Shown in pieces: positions 1 through 6,002 of a stretch of DNA of 8,289 bases. Made by a program: the position numbers and the translations under genes. Within the stretch, counting starts at the first letter, position 1. Every line of letters begins with the position of its first letter. A model generated the notes under the pieces. It searched no databases. It saw nothing but the letters and a program-made list of their open reading frames with translations, and was not told the DNA's origin. Source of the DNA: Chloroflexota bacterium (GTDB lineage: Bacteria > Chloroflexota > Anaerolineae > Anaerolineales > UBA4823); the NCBI GenBank assembly GCA_017860725.1, contig JAGDMX010000086.1, forward strand, positions 1 through 8,289. Reading direction: 5' to 3'.

Positions 1-951
1 TCCGGGTATGGGATATTTCCTGAATCTGGGCTGAATGTGAAGGTGAGTCTAATCCAGCGTCTGGATCGCCGGGTATTGTGTCGCATCGTTGAGCTCGACC
101 TAGCCCGGGTTGAACTGCGCCTGGTGATTGACTGGGAGCTGGTTAGACAGAGCTTCTTAACCCCACCGATAAAGAGTATAGGGAGAAACCTGCCGGATTA
201 CCTGGCAATACAGCCTCAAGGGCAATCCAGCAGCATCGGACGCCTGCTGTTTGCCAGCAACACCCTGCACACCAATTTCGTGCGCGGCAATGGATTTGTC
301 ATTGCAAATGGAGATGTTGTCTGCAAGCCGGTGGGAGCGGTCGCCCTGGATGGCTCACAATTTCAACCGCTAAACGGGGATTATACAGTTCTGGTGTTAG
401 GCCCTGGTCGACCGGCAGTGATGCAAGTCGGGCTGGAGAACAACCGCCTGACCAGCCCAGATATTCCCCGTCTGGCGATATCTGGTCCGCGACTGGTGCA
501 AGATGGGGCCAATGTCGCTTGTCGCATTCCTACACGTCTGCCGTCGGAAGGGCAAACCGCAGGCAACGAGGTTAATTTCCTGCCGGAGCGCAGGCGCTCT
601 TCATTCACCGCGTTTGGCGCTCAGGCAGATGGCACCCTGTTAGCAATTTCTTGCTTTGCGGGAGAAATTTGCGAGGATTATCCTCAGCCAGGGTACACCG
701 GATTCCAGGCTACCGCAGAGGACGGGCTGACTCTGTCTGAGGTGGCGGATTTGATGATCGATTGGGGAGTGGTGGAGGCAATAGCTGGTGGAGGATCAGG
801 CGATACCCAACAGTATGTGCGCGGGCAAGGTGCCTGGCTCGCTCTGACCGCCGCACACACAGGCCGCCCCGGATTGCAATCCCAGGATGGCTTGCCGGTT
901 GTGCGCGGCCTGGGTGCTATATTGTTAGCTTATGAGACTGTGTCCGGCTAA
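1..951 (+). CDS. Phosphodiester glycosidase-like (NAGPA/PF09992-type) protein, 5'-partial
   Basis: The reading frame is open from base 1. The first possible start inside the window is GTG at 37, which has no Shine-Dalgarno sequence before it, so the gene probably begins upstream. Residue numbers here count from that GTG. The fold is suggested by three blocks in the order known for the phosphodiester glycosidase (uncovering-enzyme) domain: ISGPRLVQDG (148-157, like the family's GGPxLLxDG), RRRSSFTAFGAQADG (185-199, like the R-x-A-I-G-x-x-x-D-G block), and GLTLSEVADLM...GGGSGD (230-256, like the GLTLxELAxLL...DGGGS block). The segment GLNVKV just at and before the GTG matches where the family has its G-x-x-Y-R strand, which also argues for an upstream start. 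The usual N-L-D before GGGS is missing; this copy reads E-A-I-A-GGGS. Substrate unknown. The family call is fairly secure; catalytic activity is not. Confidence 0.75.
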   Translation, partial: SGYGIFPESGLNVKVSLIQRLDRRVLCRIVELDLARVELRLVIDWELVRQSFLTPPIKSIGRNLPDYLAIQPQGQSSSIGRLLFASNTLHTNFVRGNGFVIANGDVVCKPVGAVALDGSQFQPLNGDYTVLVLGPGRPAVMQVGLENNRLTSPDIPRLAISGPRLVQDGANVACRIPTRLPSEGQTAGNEVNFLPERRRSSFTAFGAQADGTLLAISCFAGEICEDYPQPGYTGFQATAEDGLTLSEVADLMIDWGVVEAIAGGGSGDTQQYVRGQGAWLALTAAHTGRPGLQSQDGLPVVRGLGAILLAYETVSG

Positions 952-2201
952 GGACACTGAATGACACCCTGCGCCCACAGGCAGCCGCCGCAGGTCGGGA
1001 AGGTGTTACCCATGCAATCTTCCTCATTGGCCTCGGACAGATCACAGCCACCGCAGAAGGTGCATGGGGCGAAGACAAAATTTTGTAATCGGTCGCGATA
1101 CGCTACATAATCCGGATTATTCCACAGATCTTCAAGGCTACATTCGTTGACATTGCCGATGATGTGCTGCCGGTTGTGGCGCTCTTTCCCGTGCAGGTAG
1201 CTGGTATGGGTGTGCATCAGCGGCCAGCAAGGAGCGACTCCTCCATCCCAGCGGATGGACATCGAGCCACTGGCTACGAAATTACACATATCATTGGCAC
1301 CTCCAAAATTGCTGCCGGCAAAGGAGACATTGCAGCTTCCGCGCAGGGTTTGCAGGAACACCTGAGCGGCTTCACCCTCCATATCCATTTTGGGCAGGCT
1401 GAGATGAGGCACCCAGATAGAATCCAGGAATGCCGGGTTGCTGATAGTGTGTGCGTATAGTCTTTCGTTCTGCATCTCAGGTGTATAGGGGGCGACGTTA
1501 CTGATGGAAAACTGTGTGGCCCCGTAGCGCCGCCCGATCTGGATGATCTCCGGCAGGTCGCCGATATTGCGTTGCATAGCGACAAAGGCGATGCCGAGCT
1601 CAGGTCGCAGGAAATGACCGCCACCACGTGCGACCTTAAAGTATGCCAGATTCTCCAGCACCGTCGGCAGCTCAGCTCCCAGGCGCACGTCAGCATAGCT
1701 TTGCGGCGAAGCGCCGTCCAGGGAGACCCACAGCGTATCCAGTCCGGCATCAATTAAGGCATGGGTGCGCTTTGGTGTCAGAGTTGTGCCGTTGGTGATC
1801 AGCTCCACCTGGCAGCCCAGCGCTTTAACCTGTTGCACCCAATCAATCGTACGCGGGTGGAATAACGGCTCACCTAGCCCACCAAAGAATACAACCGGCT
1901 TCTGGTCCAGCTTGGATAGGCCATCCAGGATGTGCTCAAAGGTTTCGGGACGCATGCGCCCCAATGCTTCGGCCCAGCCGTTGCGGATGCACATAATGCA
2001 GTCCAGGTTGCACAGGTCGGTCGGTTCTATGTATACTTTATTTAACTGGGTGATTGGGCGATGAAGGCGCAGGTGGTTGCCGTTGGCATCAATCCGGATG
2101 CGGCTTCCCGGTTTCAACCCGAAATTCCGAACTGCTTCGGTCGGCAGTACTAGGCGCCCTTGCTCATCGACTTCTGCCCAATGGGTTTCGATACCGTTCA
2201 T
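948..2201 (-). CDS. AbrB-domain radical SAM/SPASM protein, tungsten-cofactor oxidoreductase maturase type
   Basis: A 417-aa iron-sulfur enzyme. Residues about 6-48 look like an AbrB/SpoVT swapped-hairpin domain (DEQGRLVLP, FGLKPGSRIRI). The radical SAM core follows: C64-x3-C68-x2-C71 for the SAM-binding 4Fe-4S cluster, FFGGLGEP (105-112) and an ELITNGT strand (133-139). The C-terminal SPASM-like part carries C325, C353, C380, C383, C386, C396, C404, C407 and C416 for auxiliary clusters and ends CGGCLWAQGVIQCP. That ending, together with VAMQRNIGDLP and SNVAPYTPEM, is what I recall from the maturases paired with tungsten aldehyde ferredoxin oxidoreductases (TIGR04317-like, cmo-type); this is from memory, not a search. 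Expected role: cytoplasmic modification of a W-pterin enzyme or cofactor. ATG at 2201 has GAGG 4 nt upstream. No AOR gene lies in the window. Radical SAM/SPASM is near certain; the tungsten link is likely. Confidence 0.88.
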   Translation of the reverse strand: MNGIETHWAEVDEQGRLVLPTEAVRNFGLKPGSRIRIDANGNHLRLHRPITQLNKVYIEPTDLCNLDCIMCIRNGWAEALGRMRPETFEHILDGLSKLDQKPVVFFGGLGEPLFHPRTIDWVQQVKALGCQVELITNGTTLTPKRTHALIDAGLDTLWVSLDGASPQSYADVRLGAELPTVLENLAYFKVARGGGHFLRPELGIAFVAMQRNIGDLPEIIQIGRRYGATQFSISNVAPYTPEMQNERLYAHTISNPAFLDSIWVPHLSLPKMDMEGEAAQVFLQTLRGSCNVSFAGSNFGGANDMCNFVASGSMSIRWDGGVAPCWPLMHTHTSYLHGKERHNRQHIIGNVNECSLEDLWNNPDYVAYRDRLQNFVFAPCTFCGGCDLSEANEEDCMGNTFPTCGGCLWAQGVIQCP

Positions 2202-2255
2202 ATAGCCTCGCTTACTTACTTGAGGATTAGTTTACAGGAAACCTCCTCATCTGTA

Positions 2256-2271
2256 CATGACAAATGTCACA
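2256..2271. promoter_or_regulatory. CRP/FNR-like palindrome in divergent region
   Basis: The sequence reads CATGA-CAAATG-TCACA, eight of ten matches to the CRP half-site pattern TGTGA-N6-TCACA. Its core TGACA-AA-TGTCA (2258-2269) is a perfect dyad. It lies between two divergently transcribed genes and close to the -10-like hexamer of the minus-strand gene, where a bound protein could block that promoter. For the + strand gene it would sit roughly 75 bp upstream of the likely transcription start. The dyad is directly visible; the identity of a regulator is inference. Confidence 0.4.
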
Positions 2272-2288
2272 AAATTATATGAATTTTG
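2270..2288. promoter_or_regulatory. AT-rich palindrome abutting the CRP-like site; contains minus-strand -10
   Basis: CAAAATT-ATATG-AATTTTG is a perfect 7-bp inverted repeat with a 5-bp centre, starting one base after the TGACA-AA-TGTCA dyad. On the minus strand 2279-2274 reads TATAAT, a consensus -10, which lies inside the palindrome. I see no good -35 for it at 16-18 bp. The combination could be an operator over the promoter of the radical SAM gene, or simply an AT-rich promoter with chance symmetry. Confidence 0.35.
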
Positions 2289-2305
2289 ACGTTGTTTCTC
2301 TATGT

Positions 2306-2332
2306 TTGCCAGAATGCTTCTGCAAGTATAAT
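2306..2332 (+). promoter_or_regulatory. Putative promoter of the hydrolase operon
   Basis: TTGCCA (2306-2311, five of six matches to TTGACA) is followed after 15 bp by a perfect TATAAT (2327-2332). The spacer is short of the usual 17 bp. Transcription would begin near 2339, giving a very short leader; AGGA (2339-2342) then sits 7 nt before the ATG at 2350, so the start might fall on or just before the ribosome site. Confidence 0.4.
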
Positions 2333-2349
2333 CAGTTTAGGAAATCCTT

Positions 2350-3273
2350 ATGTCCAGTCCATACCGTCAACCCATGTCTCCCTGGTCAGGCCTGGCCCAG
2401 TATACCCGTCGGGTGATCTTGCCAGACAGTCTGGGGTTGCATATTTACGACAGCGGTACAAGCGATAAACCACCGGCCCTGCTGGTGCACGGTCTGGGAG
2501 ATGACGCCGATACTTGGCGTCATATCTTTGAGCCGCTGACAGAGCATTTCCGGGTGATCGCGCTGGATCTGCCGGGATTTGCCCGCAGTGACCCGGCTCC
2601 GGGGGCCTATCGGATGCCTTTTTTCAAGGATTTCCTGCTGCAGTTGATGGATACGCTCTCCATCCAAAGGGTGACTTTTGTCGGTCATTCTATGGGAGCG
2701 TTCATCTCCCAGTATATCGCTCTTGAGTGCCCCGACCGCGTAGCAAAATTGATCCTGCTGGATGGCACGGTGATCTCGCGGGTGCAGAAAATCAATCGTC
2801 AGTTGCTGCTGTTTCTGACGCCAGTGATTGGTGAGTGGCTGTACAATCGACTGCGCAAAGACCCCCAGGCGGCATATGCTACGCTGCAACCTTACTACGC
2901 CAACCTGGATGCGCTGCCGGAGGCTGATCGCCGCTTCCTGTTCGAACGGGTCAACCAGCGAGTGTGGAGCGATACCCAGAGGGTAGCTTATTTTTCTTCG
3001 CTGCGCGACCTGGCACGTTGGGCGCCCAGGCAGCGTCGGAAAATGGAAAGCCAGCTTGCCGAATCACTTACACCGACTCTGTTGGTATGGGGCGGACAGG
3101 ATCAGATCAATCCGTTAGAGAATGCACACATCTGCCTCGAAATCCAGCCGGTTGCCCACTTGGTGGTGATCCCACAGGCCGGGCACAATCTCCAGCAGGA
3201 GCGTCCTGGTGAGCTGATCGATGCGATTCTGGAGTTTTTATCGAAAGAAGGTAGCGATGGACCGAATCCCTGA
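2350..3273 (+). CDS. Alpha/beta hydrolase
   Basis: A 307-aa serine hydrolase of the alpha/beta fold. Visible elements: oxyanion-hole strand LLVHGLGDD (44-52), nucleophile elbow GHSMG (112-116, Ser114), acid WGGQD (247-251, Asp251) and the catalytic histidine in AGHNLQQE (277-284, His279). A variable cap lies about residues 140-225. All three triad members are present, so the enzyme should be active as an esterase, lipase or C-C/haloalkane-type hydrolase, but the substrate cannot be read from the sequence. There is no signal peptide; the N-terminus is polar, so it is probably cytoplasmic. The ATG has AGGA 7 nt upstream. It is the first gene of a + strand cluster and its 3' end overlaps the next start by 17 bp, which suggests translational coupling with the Fe-S protein. 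Confidence 0.9.
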   Translation: MSSPYRQPMSPWSGLAQYTRRVILPDSLGLHIYDSGTSDKPPALLVHGLGDDADTWRHIFEPLTEHFRVIALDLPGFARSDPAPGAYRMPFFKDFLLQLMDTLSIQRVTFVGHSMGAFISQYIALECPDRVAKLILLDGTVISRVQKINRQLLLFLTPVIGEWLYNRLRKDPQAAYATLQPYYANLDALPEADRRFLFERVNQRVWSDTQRVAYFSSLRDLARWAPRQRRKMESQLAESLTPTLLVWGGQDQINPLENAHICLEIQPVAHLVVIPQAGHNLQQERPGELIDAILEFLSKEGSDGPNP

Positions 3274-4351
3274 GAATCTGGAAGCTTATTATTCGTTAGC
3301 AAAGCGGCTGGACGCTCTTCCCAACGGCTACCCGGCGACGACGGACGGCATCGAGCTGCGCCTGCTGGCCCATCTGTTCACCCCCGAAGAAGCCGATCTG
3401 GCTGCCAGTCTACACCTGACCCTGGAGACACCTGAGCAGATCGCGGAGCATACCGGGCAGGATATCGGTGTGCTCAAAGACAGGTTACGCAGTATGGCGC
3501 GTAAGGGATTGATCGCGGCAGGACGCACCCCAAATGGTCTGGGATTTGGTTTGATGCCCTTCGTGGTGGGGATCTACGAAGCGCAGATCGGGCGAATCGA
3601 TGCCGAGCTGGCTCAGCTTTTCGAGGATTACTACCGGCGGGCATTCTATCAGGCGCTGACCGTCCAGCCACCGGTTCACCGGGTCGTACCCGTGAATGAG
3701 AACGTGCGCCTGGGGATGGAAGTCCAACCTTTTGAAAGCGCCAGCCAAATCGTCCAGCGAGCCCAGGCTTGGGGCGTGCTCGACTGTATCTGCCGTGTAC
3801 AGAAAGCGCTGATCGGTCAAGCTTGCTCGCACCCGGTGGATGTATGCATGGCGTTAGCGCCCTCGCCAGGGGTTTTCGACCACCACCCGGTCATCCGCCC
3901 ATTGAGCATGCAGGAGGCCCTGGAGACGCTAACCCGGGCAGCGCAGGCCGGGCTGGTGCATACCGTCAGCAACAGCCAGGAAGGCACCTGGTATATTTGT
4001 AACTGCTGCACCTGTTCTTGCGGTGTTCTGCGCGGCATGGCAGAGATGGGCATTGCCAACGTGGTAGCACGCTCGGCTTTTGTCAACCAGGTCGACGCCG
4101 ATCTGTGCAATGCCTGTCAGACCTGCCAATCCTATTGCCAGTTCGAAGCACTACAGATGGGCGAACTGATCATGACGGTGGCCGCAATACGCTGTGTGGG
4201 CTGTGGTGTCTGCGTGCCTGCCTGTCCAGAAGAGGCGCTCAGCCTGGTACGCCGTCCGATGGAGGAGATTGTAGCTGTGCCGCAGAGCGAGAACGACTGG
4301 CGCCAGGCACGGGCTGCAGCCCGTCACCTCGATTTGAGCGAAGTATTATAA
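3257..4351 (+). CDS. Multi-cysteine 4Fe-4S ferredoxin-type protein with N-terminal winged-helix-like region
   Basis: A 364-aa protein if started at ATG 3257, which has AGAAGG 5 nt upstream; the frame is open further 5' inside the hydrolase gene but without a comparable site. The N-terminal ~100 residues (FTPEEADLAASLHL, then an MARKGLI helix-turn) resemble a winged-helix module. The middle holds a Cys-rich unit: C177-I-C179-R, C190, C197 and the cluster C248, C250, C251, C253, C255 (YICNCCTCSCG). The C-terminus has two classical 4Fe-4S sites, C284-x2-C287-x2-C290-x3-C294 and C313-x2-C316-x2-C319-x3-C323-P. I recall this architecture from uncharacterised '4Fe-4S dicluster' proteins of anaerobes, with no assigned reaction. 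A role as electron carrier or redox partner is likely; DNA binding through the winged helix is possible but unproven. Confidence 0.85.
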   Translation: MDRIPENLEAYYSLAKRLDALPNGYPATTDGIELRLLAHLFTPEEADLAASLHLTLETPEQIAEHTGQDIGVLKDRLRSMARKGLIAAGRTPNGLGFGLMPFVVGIYEAQIGRIDAELAQLFEDYYRRAFYQALTVQPPVHRVVPVNENVRLGMEVQPFESASQIVQRAQAWGVLDCICRVQKALIGQACSHPVDVCMALAPSPGVFDHHPVIRPLSMQEALETLTRAAQAGLVHTVSNSQEGTWYICNCCTCSCGVLRGMAEMGIANVVARSAFVNQVDADLCNACQTCQSYCQFEALQMGELIMTVAAIRCVGCGVCVPACPEEALSLVRRPMEEIVAVPQSENDWRQARAAARHLDLSEVL

Positions 4352-4361
4352 AGGACGGCAT

Positions 4362-5156
4362 ATGGATGTGCTTGTGTATAATCGTCAGGCCTGGAATTAC
4401 CAGGTTGAGCAAGGCAATATCTGGACCCAGCCGGTTGGACCGGAATTGATTTCCGCTGCCCGCCGAGGCGAATGGTCGGTCGTCCTGACACCAATTCTCC
4501 CGGTGCCGCGCGACTGGTTCCCAGATCTTGCTGGGATTGATGTGCTCTGCCTGGCCAGCGGTGGTGGTCAGCAAGGACCGGTGCTGGCGGCGGCGGGAGC
4601 GCGCGTTACGGTATTCGATAATTCGCCCCGCCAACTGGAACAGGATCGTCTGGTGGCAGAGCGCGAAGGATTAGAGATCGCCACCGTGCAAGGGGATATG
4701 GTGGATCTGTCCGTATTTCCCGATGAGAGCTTCGACCTGATTTTCCACCCAATCTCTAATATCTTCTCCCAGGAAATCCTGCCGATTTGGCGCGAATGCT
4801 ACCGGGTGCTGCGCCCGGGCGGCGTGCTACTGGCCGGTATTGTCAACCCTATTGTCTATATTTTTGATTTGGATACCCTGGAGAAAGAAGGACGCCTGGA
4901 GGTGCGCTTTAGCCTGCCGTATTCGGACCTGGAAAATCTCAGCCCGGAAGAGCTGGAGAAATTCATGGCGGAAAACTCTCCCTTGGAGTTCAGCCACACG
5001 CTCGAAGAGCAGATCGGTGGGCAGCTCCAAGCCGGCTTTGTACTGACCGGCTTCTTCGAGGACCTGGACTCGCGCGATGAGCCGGTCAATCGCTACTTCA
5101 AGAAATATTTTGCCACGCGGGCGGTAAAACTCCCAATACTCATGAATATACATTAA
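4362..5156 (+). CDS. Class I SAM-dependent methyltransferase
   Basis: A 264-aa Rossmann-fold methyltransferase. Motif I is VLCLASGGGQQG (61-72) with the glycine-rich SAM loop, the ribose-binding acid is Asp86 in VFDNS, QGD (110-112) matches the adenine-contacting motif, DESFDLIFHP (121-130) is motif IV and VLRPGG (149-154) the motif V/VI helix and turn. These fit the Methyltransf_11/25 type that acts on small molecules; the acceptor is unknown. The ATG is 10 nt after the stop of the Fe-S gene, and its AAGGA ribosome site (4351-4355) overlaps that stop codon, a strong sign of one operon. The acidic segment at 187-215 (SDLENLSPEELEKFMAEN) probably forms a lid. The last few residues (KLPILMNIH) run into a repeat-bearing spacer. 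Confidence 0.88.
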   Translation: MDVLVYNRQAWNYQVEQGNIWTQPVGPELISAARRGEWSVVLTPILPVPRDWFPDLAGIDVLCLASGGGQQGPVLAAAGARVTVFDNSPRQLEQDRLVAEREGLEIATVQGDMVDLSVFPDESFDLIFHPISNIFSQEILPIWRECYRVLRPGGVLLAGIVNPIVYIFDLDTLEKEGRLEVRFSLPYSDLENLSPEELEKFMAENSPLEFSHTLEEQIGGQLQAGFVLTGFFEDLDSRDEPVNRYFKKYFATRAVKLPILMNIH

Positions 5157-5158
5157 TT

Positions 5159-5201
5159 CGCAGATTTTATTCATCAATCGGGTTCATCTGCGTAATCTGC
5201 G
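5159..5201. repeat. Short ATCTGCG repeat cluster with stem potential
   Basis: The 50-bp spacer contains ATCTGCG twice in direct orientation (5186-5192 and 5195-5201) and CGCAGATT (5159-5166) inverted. The inverted copy can pair with the first (7 bp) or with the second (8 bp, AATCTGCG at 5194-5201). There is no T-run after it, so it is not a normal terminator. From memory, ATCTGCGTAATCTGCGGAT-like phrases occur as intergenic repeats in many environmental bacterial genomes; I have not checked this. The next gene's first ATG (5207) follows the repeat by 5 nt. Confidence 0.5.
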
Positions 5202-5206
5202 GATCA

Positions 5207-5734
5207 ATGATCCCAAGCGAATACAAGCAGCCTATGGAACAAAAAGCTTTCCAAGATTATTACCCAAATACATTGAGCTACTGCTACGGCTGCGGACGGT
5301 TGAATTCCCGCGGCCTGCAGATTAAAAGCTACTGGGAGGGGGAAGAAGCTGTATGTGTTTTCACCCCCCGCGACGAGCATATCGCTATCCCGGGATTCGT
5401 CTACGGCGGGCTGCTTGCATCCTTAATCGACTGTCACGGTACCGGCACCGCCGCCGCAGCGGCTTACCGCCAGGCCGGTCGGCAGATGGACAGCCAGCCA
5501 CCGCTGCGCTTCTTGACCGCCTCATTGCACGTGGACTACCTGCGCCCTACCCCGCTGGGCGTGCCGCTGGAAGTGCGCGCTTGGGTCAAAGAAATTAAGG
5601 GGCGCAAAATTGTGATCCAGGAAACCCTCTCCGCCCAGGGGCAGGTATGCGCCCGTGGCGAAGTTGTGGCTGTCCAGGTGCCTGATCATTTGATTAAAGA
5701 CAACGTATCGTCCTTTATTCCACCTACCCCATAA
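5207..5734 (+). CDS. PaaI-family hotdog thioesterase
   Basis: A 175-aa single hotdog-fold protein, the usual length for this family. The central helix reads YGGLLASLIDCHGTGTA (66-82), matching the G-G-x6-D pattern in which Asp75 is the likely catalytic acid; the following strands are LTASLHVDYLRPTPLG (103-118) and LEVRAWVKEIKGRKIVIQE (121-139). A CYGCG motif (26-30) lies before the fold, typical of one branch of these proteins. Expected reaction: hydrolysis of an acyl-CoA thioester in the cytoplasm. Two starts are possible, ATG 5207 or ATG 5234 (166 aa); neither has a good ribosome site, and 5207 follows directly on a repeat, so 5234 may be the older start. The gene is probably the last of the hydrolase/Fe-S/methyltransferase cluster, though the 50-nt spacer leaves room for separate control. 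Confidence 0.85.
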   Translation: MIPSEYKQPMEQKAFQDYYPNTLSYCYGCGRLNSRGLQIKSYWEGEEAVCVFTPRDEHIAIPGFVYGGLLASLIDCHGTGTAAAAAYRQAGRQMDSQPPLRFLTASLHVDYLRPTPLGVPLEVRAWVKEIKGRKIVIQETLSAQGQVCARGEVVAVQVPDHLIKDNVSSFIPPTP

Positions 5735-5798
5735 CGGTCTCACCAAAACCGAATAGAAAAATCTGTCTTTATCCGGCGTGTATCATAAGTAACGTGAA

Positions 5799-5885
5799 TT
5801 CGGGATAAAAGGATTATGGATTTATTTTTCGCGGCAGTGCCGCCCAAAATAAACTCATAACACCCCCTTTTTTCTTTATCCCGAA
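5799..5885. repeat. 87-bp long inverted repeat (MITE-like or cruciform element)
   Basis: The ends are perfect 11-bp inverted copies, TTCGGGATAAA (5799-5809) and TTTATCCCGAA (5875-5885). Between them the arms continue imperfectly (GTATT-type pairing 5814-5818 with 5856-5860; TTTATTTT 5821-5828 with AAAATAAA 5846-5853) up to an apex stem GCGGC-AGT-GCCGC (5831-5843). Almost the whole element can therefore fold back on itself. It encodes nothing and has no T-run directly after the stem, so it is a poor intrinsic terminator. No clear target-site duplication flanks it. It could be a small non-autonomous mobile element, a REP-like sequence or a structured RNA between the thioesterase and amylase genes. 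Confidence 0.6.
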
Positions 5886-5940
5886 CTGACGGTAAGAAAA
5901 CATATTGGACATTGTTCATTTGTGTTTAATCGGCCTTGGC

Positions 5941-5954
5941 TATAATTGTATAAT
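5941..5954 (+). promoter_or_regulatory. Promoter-like tandem TATAAT upstream of GH13 gene
   Basis: Two perfect -10 hexamers lie 8 bp apart (TATAAT at 5941-5946 and at 5949-5954), in an A/T-rich stretch 50-60 bp before the amylase start. No strong -35 is visible: TTTGTG (5919-5924) is 16 bp before the first and TTAATC (5926-5931) 17 bp before the second. The amylase gene probably starts its own transcript here. GGGAGA (5991-5996), 6 nt before ATG 6003, is its ribosome site. Confidence 0.5.
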
Positions 5955-6002
5955 GATTGTGAAGATTGCCTAAATTACATACTTAAGGATGGGAGATAGA
6001 CG

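Noticed and set aside
1274..1753. A 159-codon minus-strand frame inside the radical SAM gene
   Set aside because: Same strand but shifted frame; the translation is Ser/Arg/Cys-rich without domains, while the other frame has intact motifs.
2286..2468. A 60-codon + strand frame with a TTG start upstream of the hydrolase
   Set aside because: It overlaps the well-supported hydrolase start in another frame, crosses the promoter-like region, and has no family resemblance.
2386..2889. A 167-codon minus-strand frame opposite the hydrolase
   Set aside because: It is antisense to a gene with a complete catalytic triad and has a low-complexity, Gln/Arg-rich translation typical of a shadow frame.
3221..3256. 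Upstream extension of the Fe-S protein to the ATG at 3221
   Set aside because: It would lengthen the overlap with the hydrolase gene to 53 bp and lacks a ribosome site; ATG 3257 has AGAAGG at 5 nt.
4018..4634. Overlapping frames on both strands around the Fe-S/methyltransferase junction (143 and 131 codons)
   Set aside because: Both overlap two genes with clear motifs and good ribosome sites and show Arg/Ser-rich shadow translations.
5821..5872. Apex hairpin of the inverted repeat as an intrinsic terminator for the thioesterase gene
   Set aside because: The stem is followed by CCAAAATAAA, not a T-run; the T6 at 5868-5873 lies about 25 nt further on and inside the outer arm.
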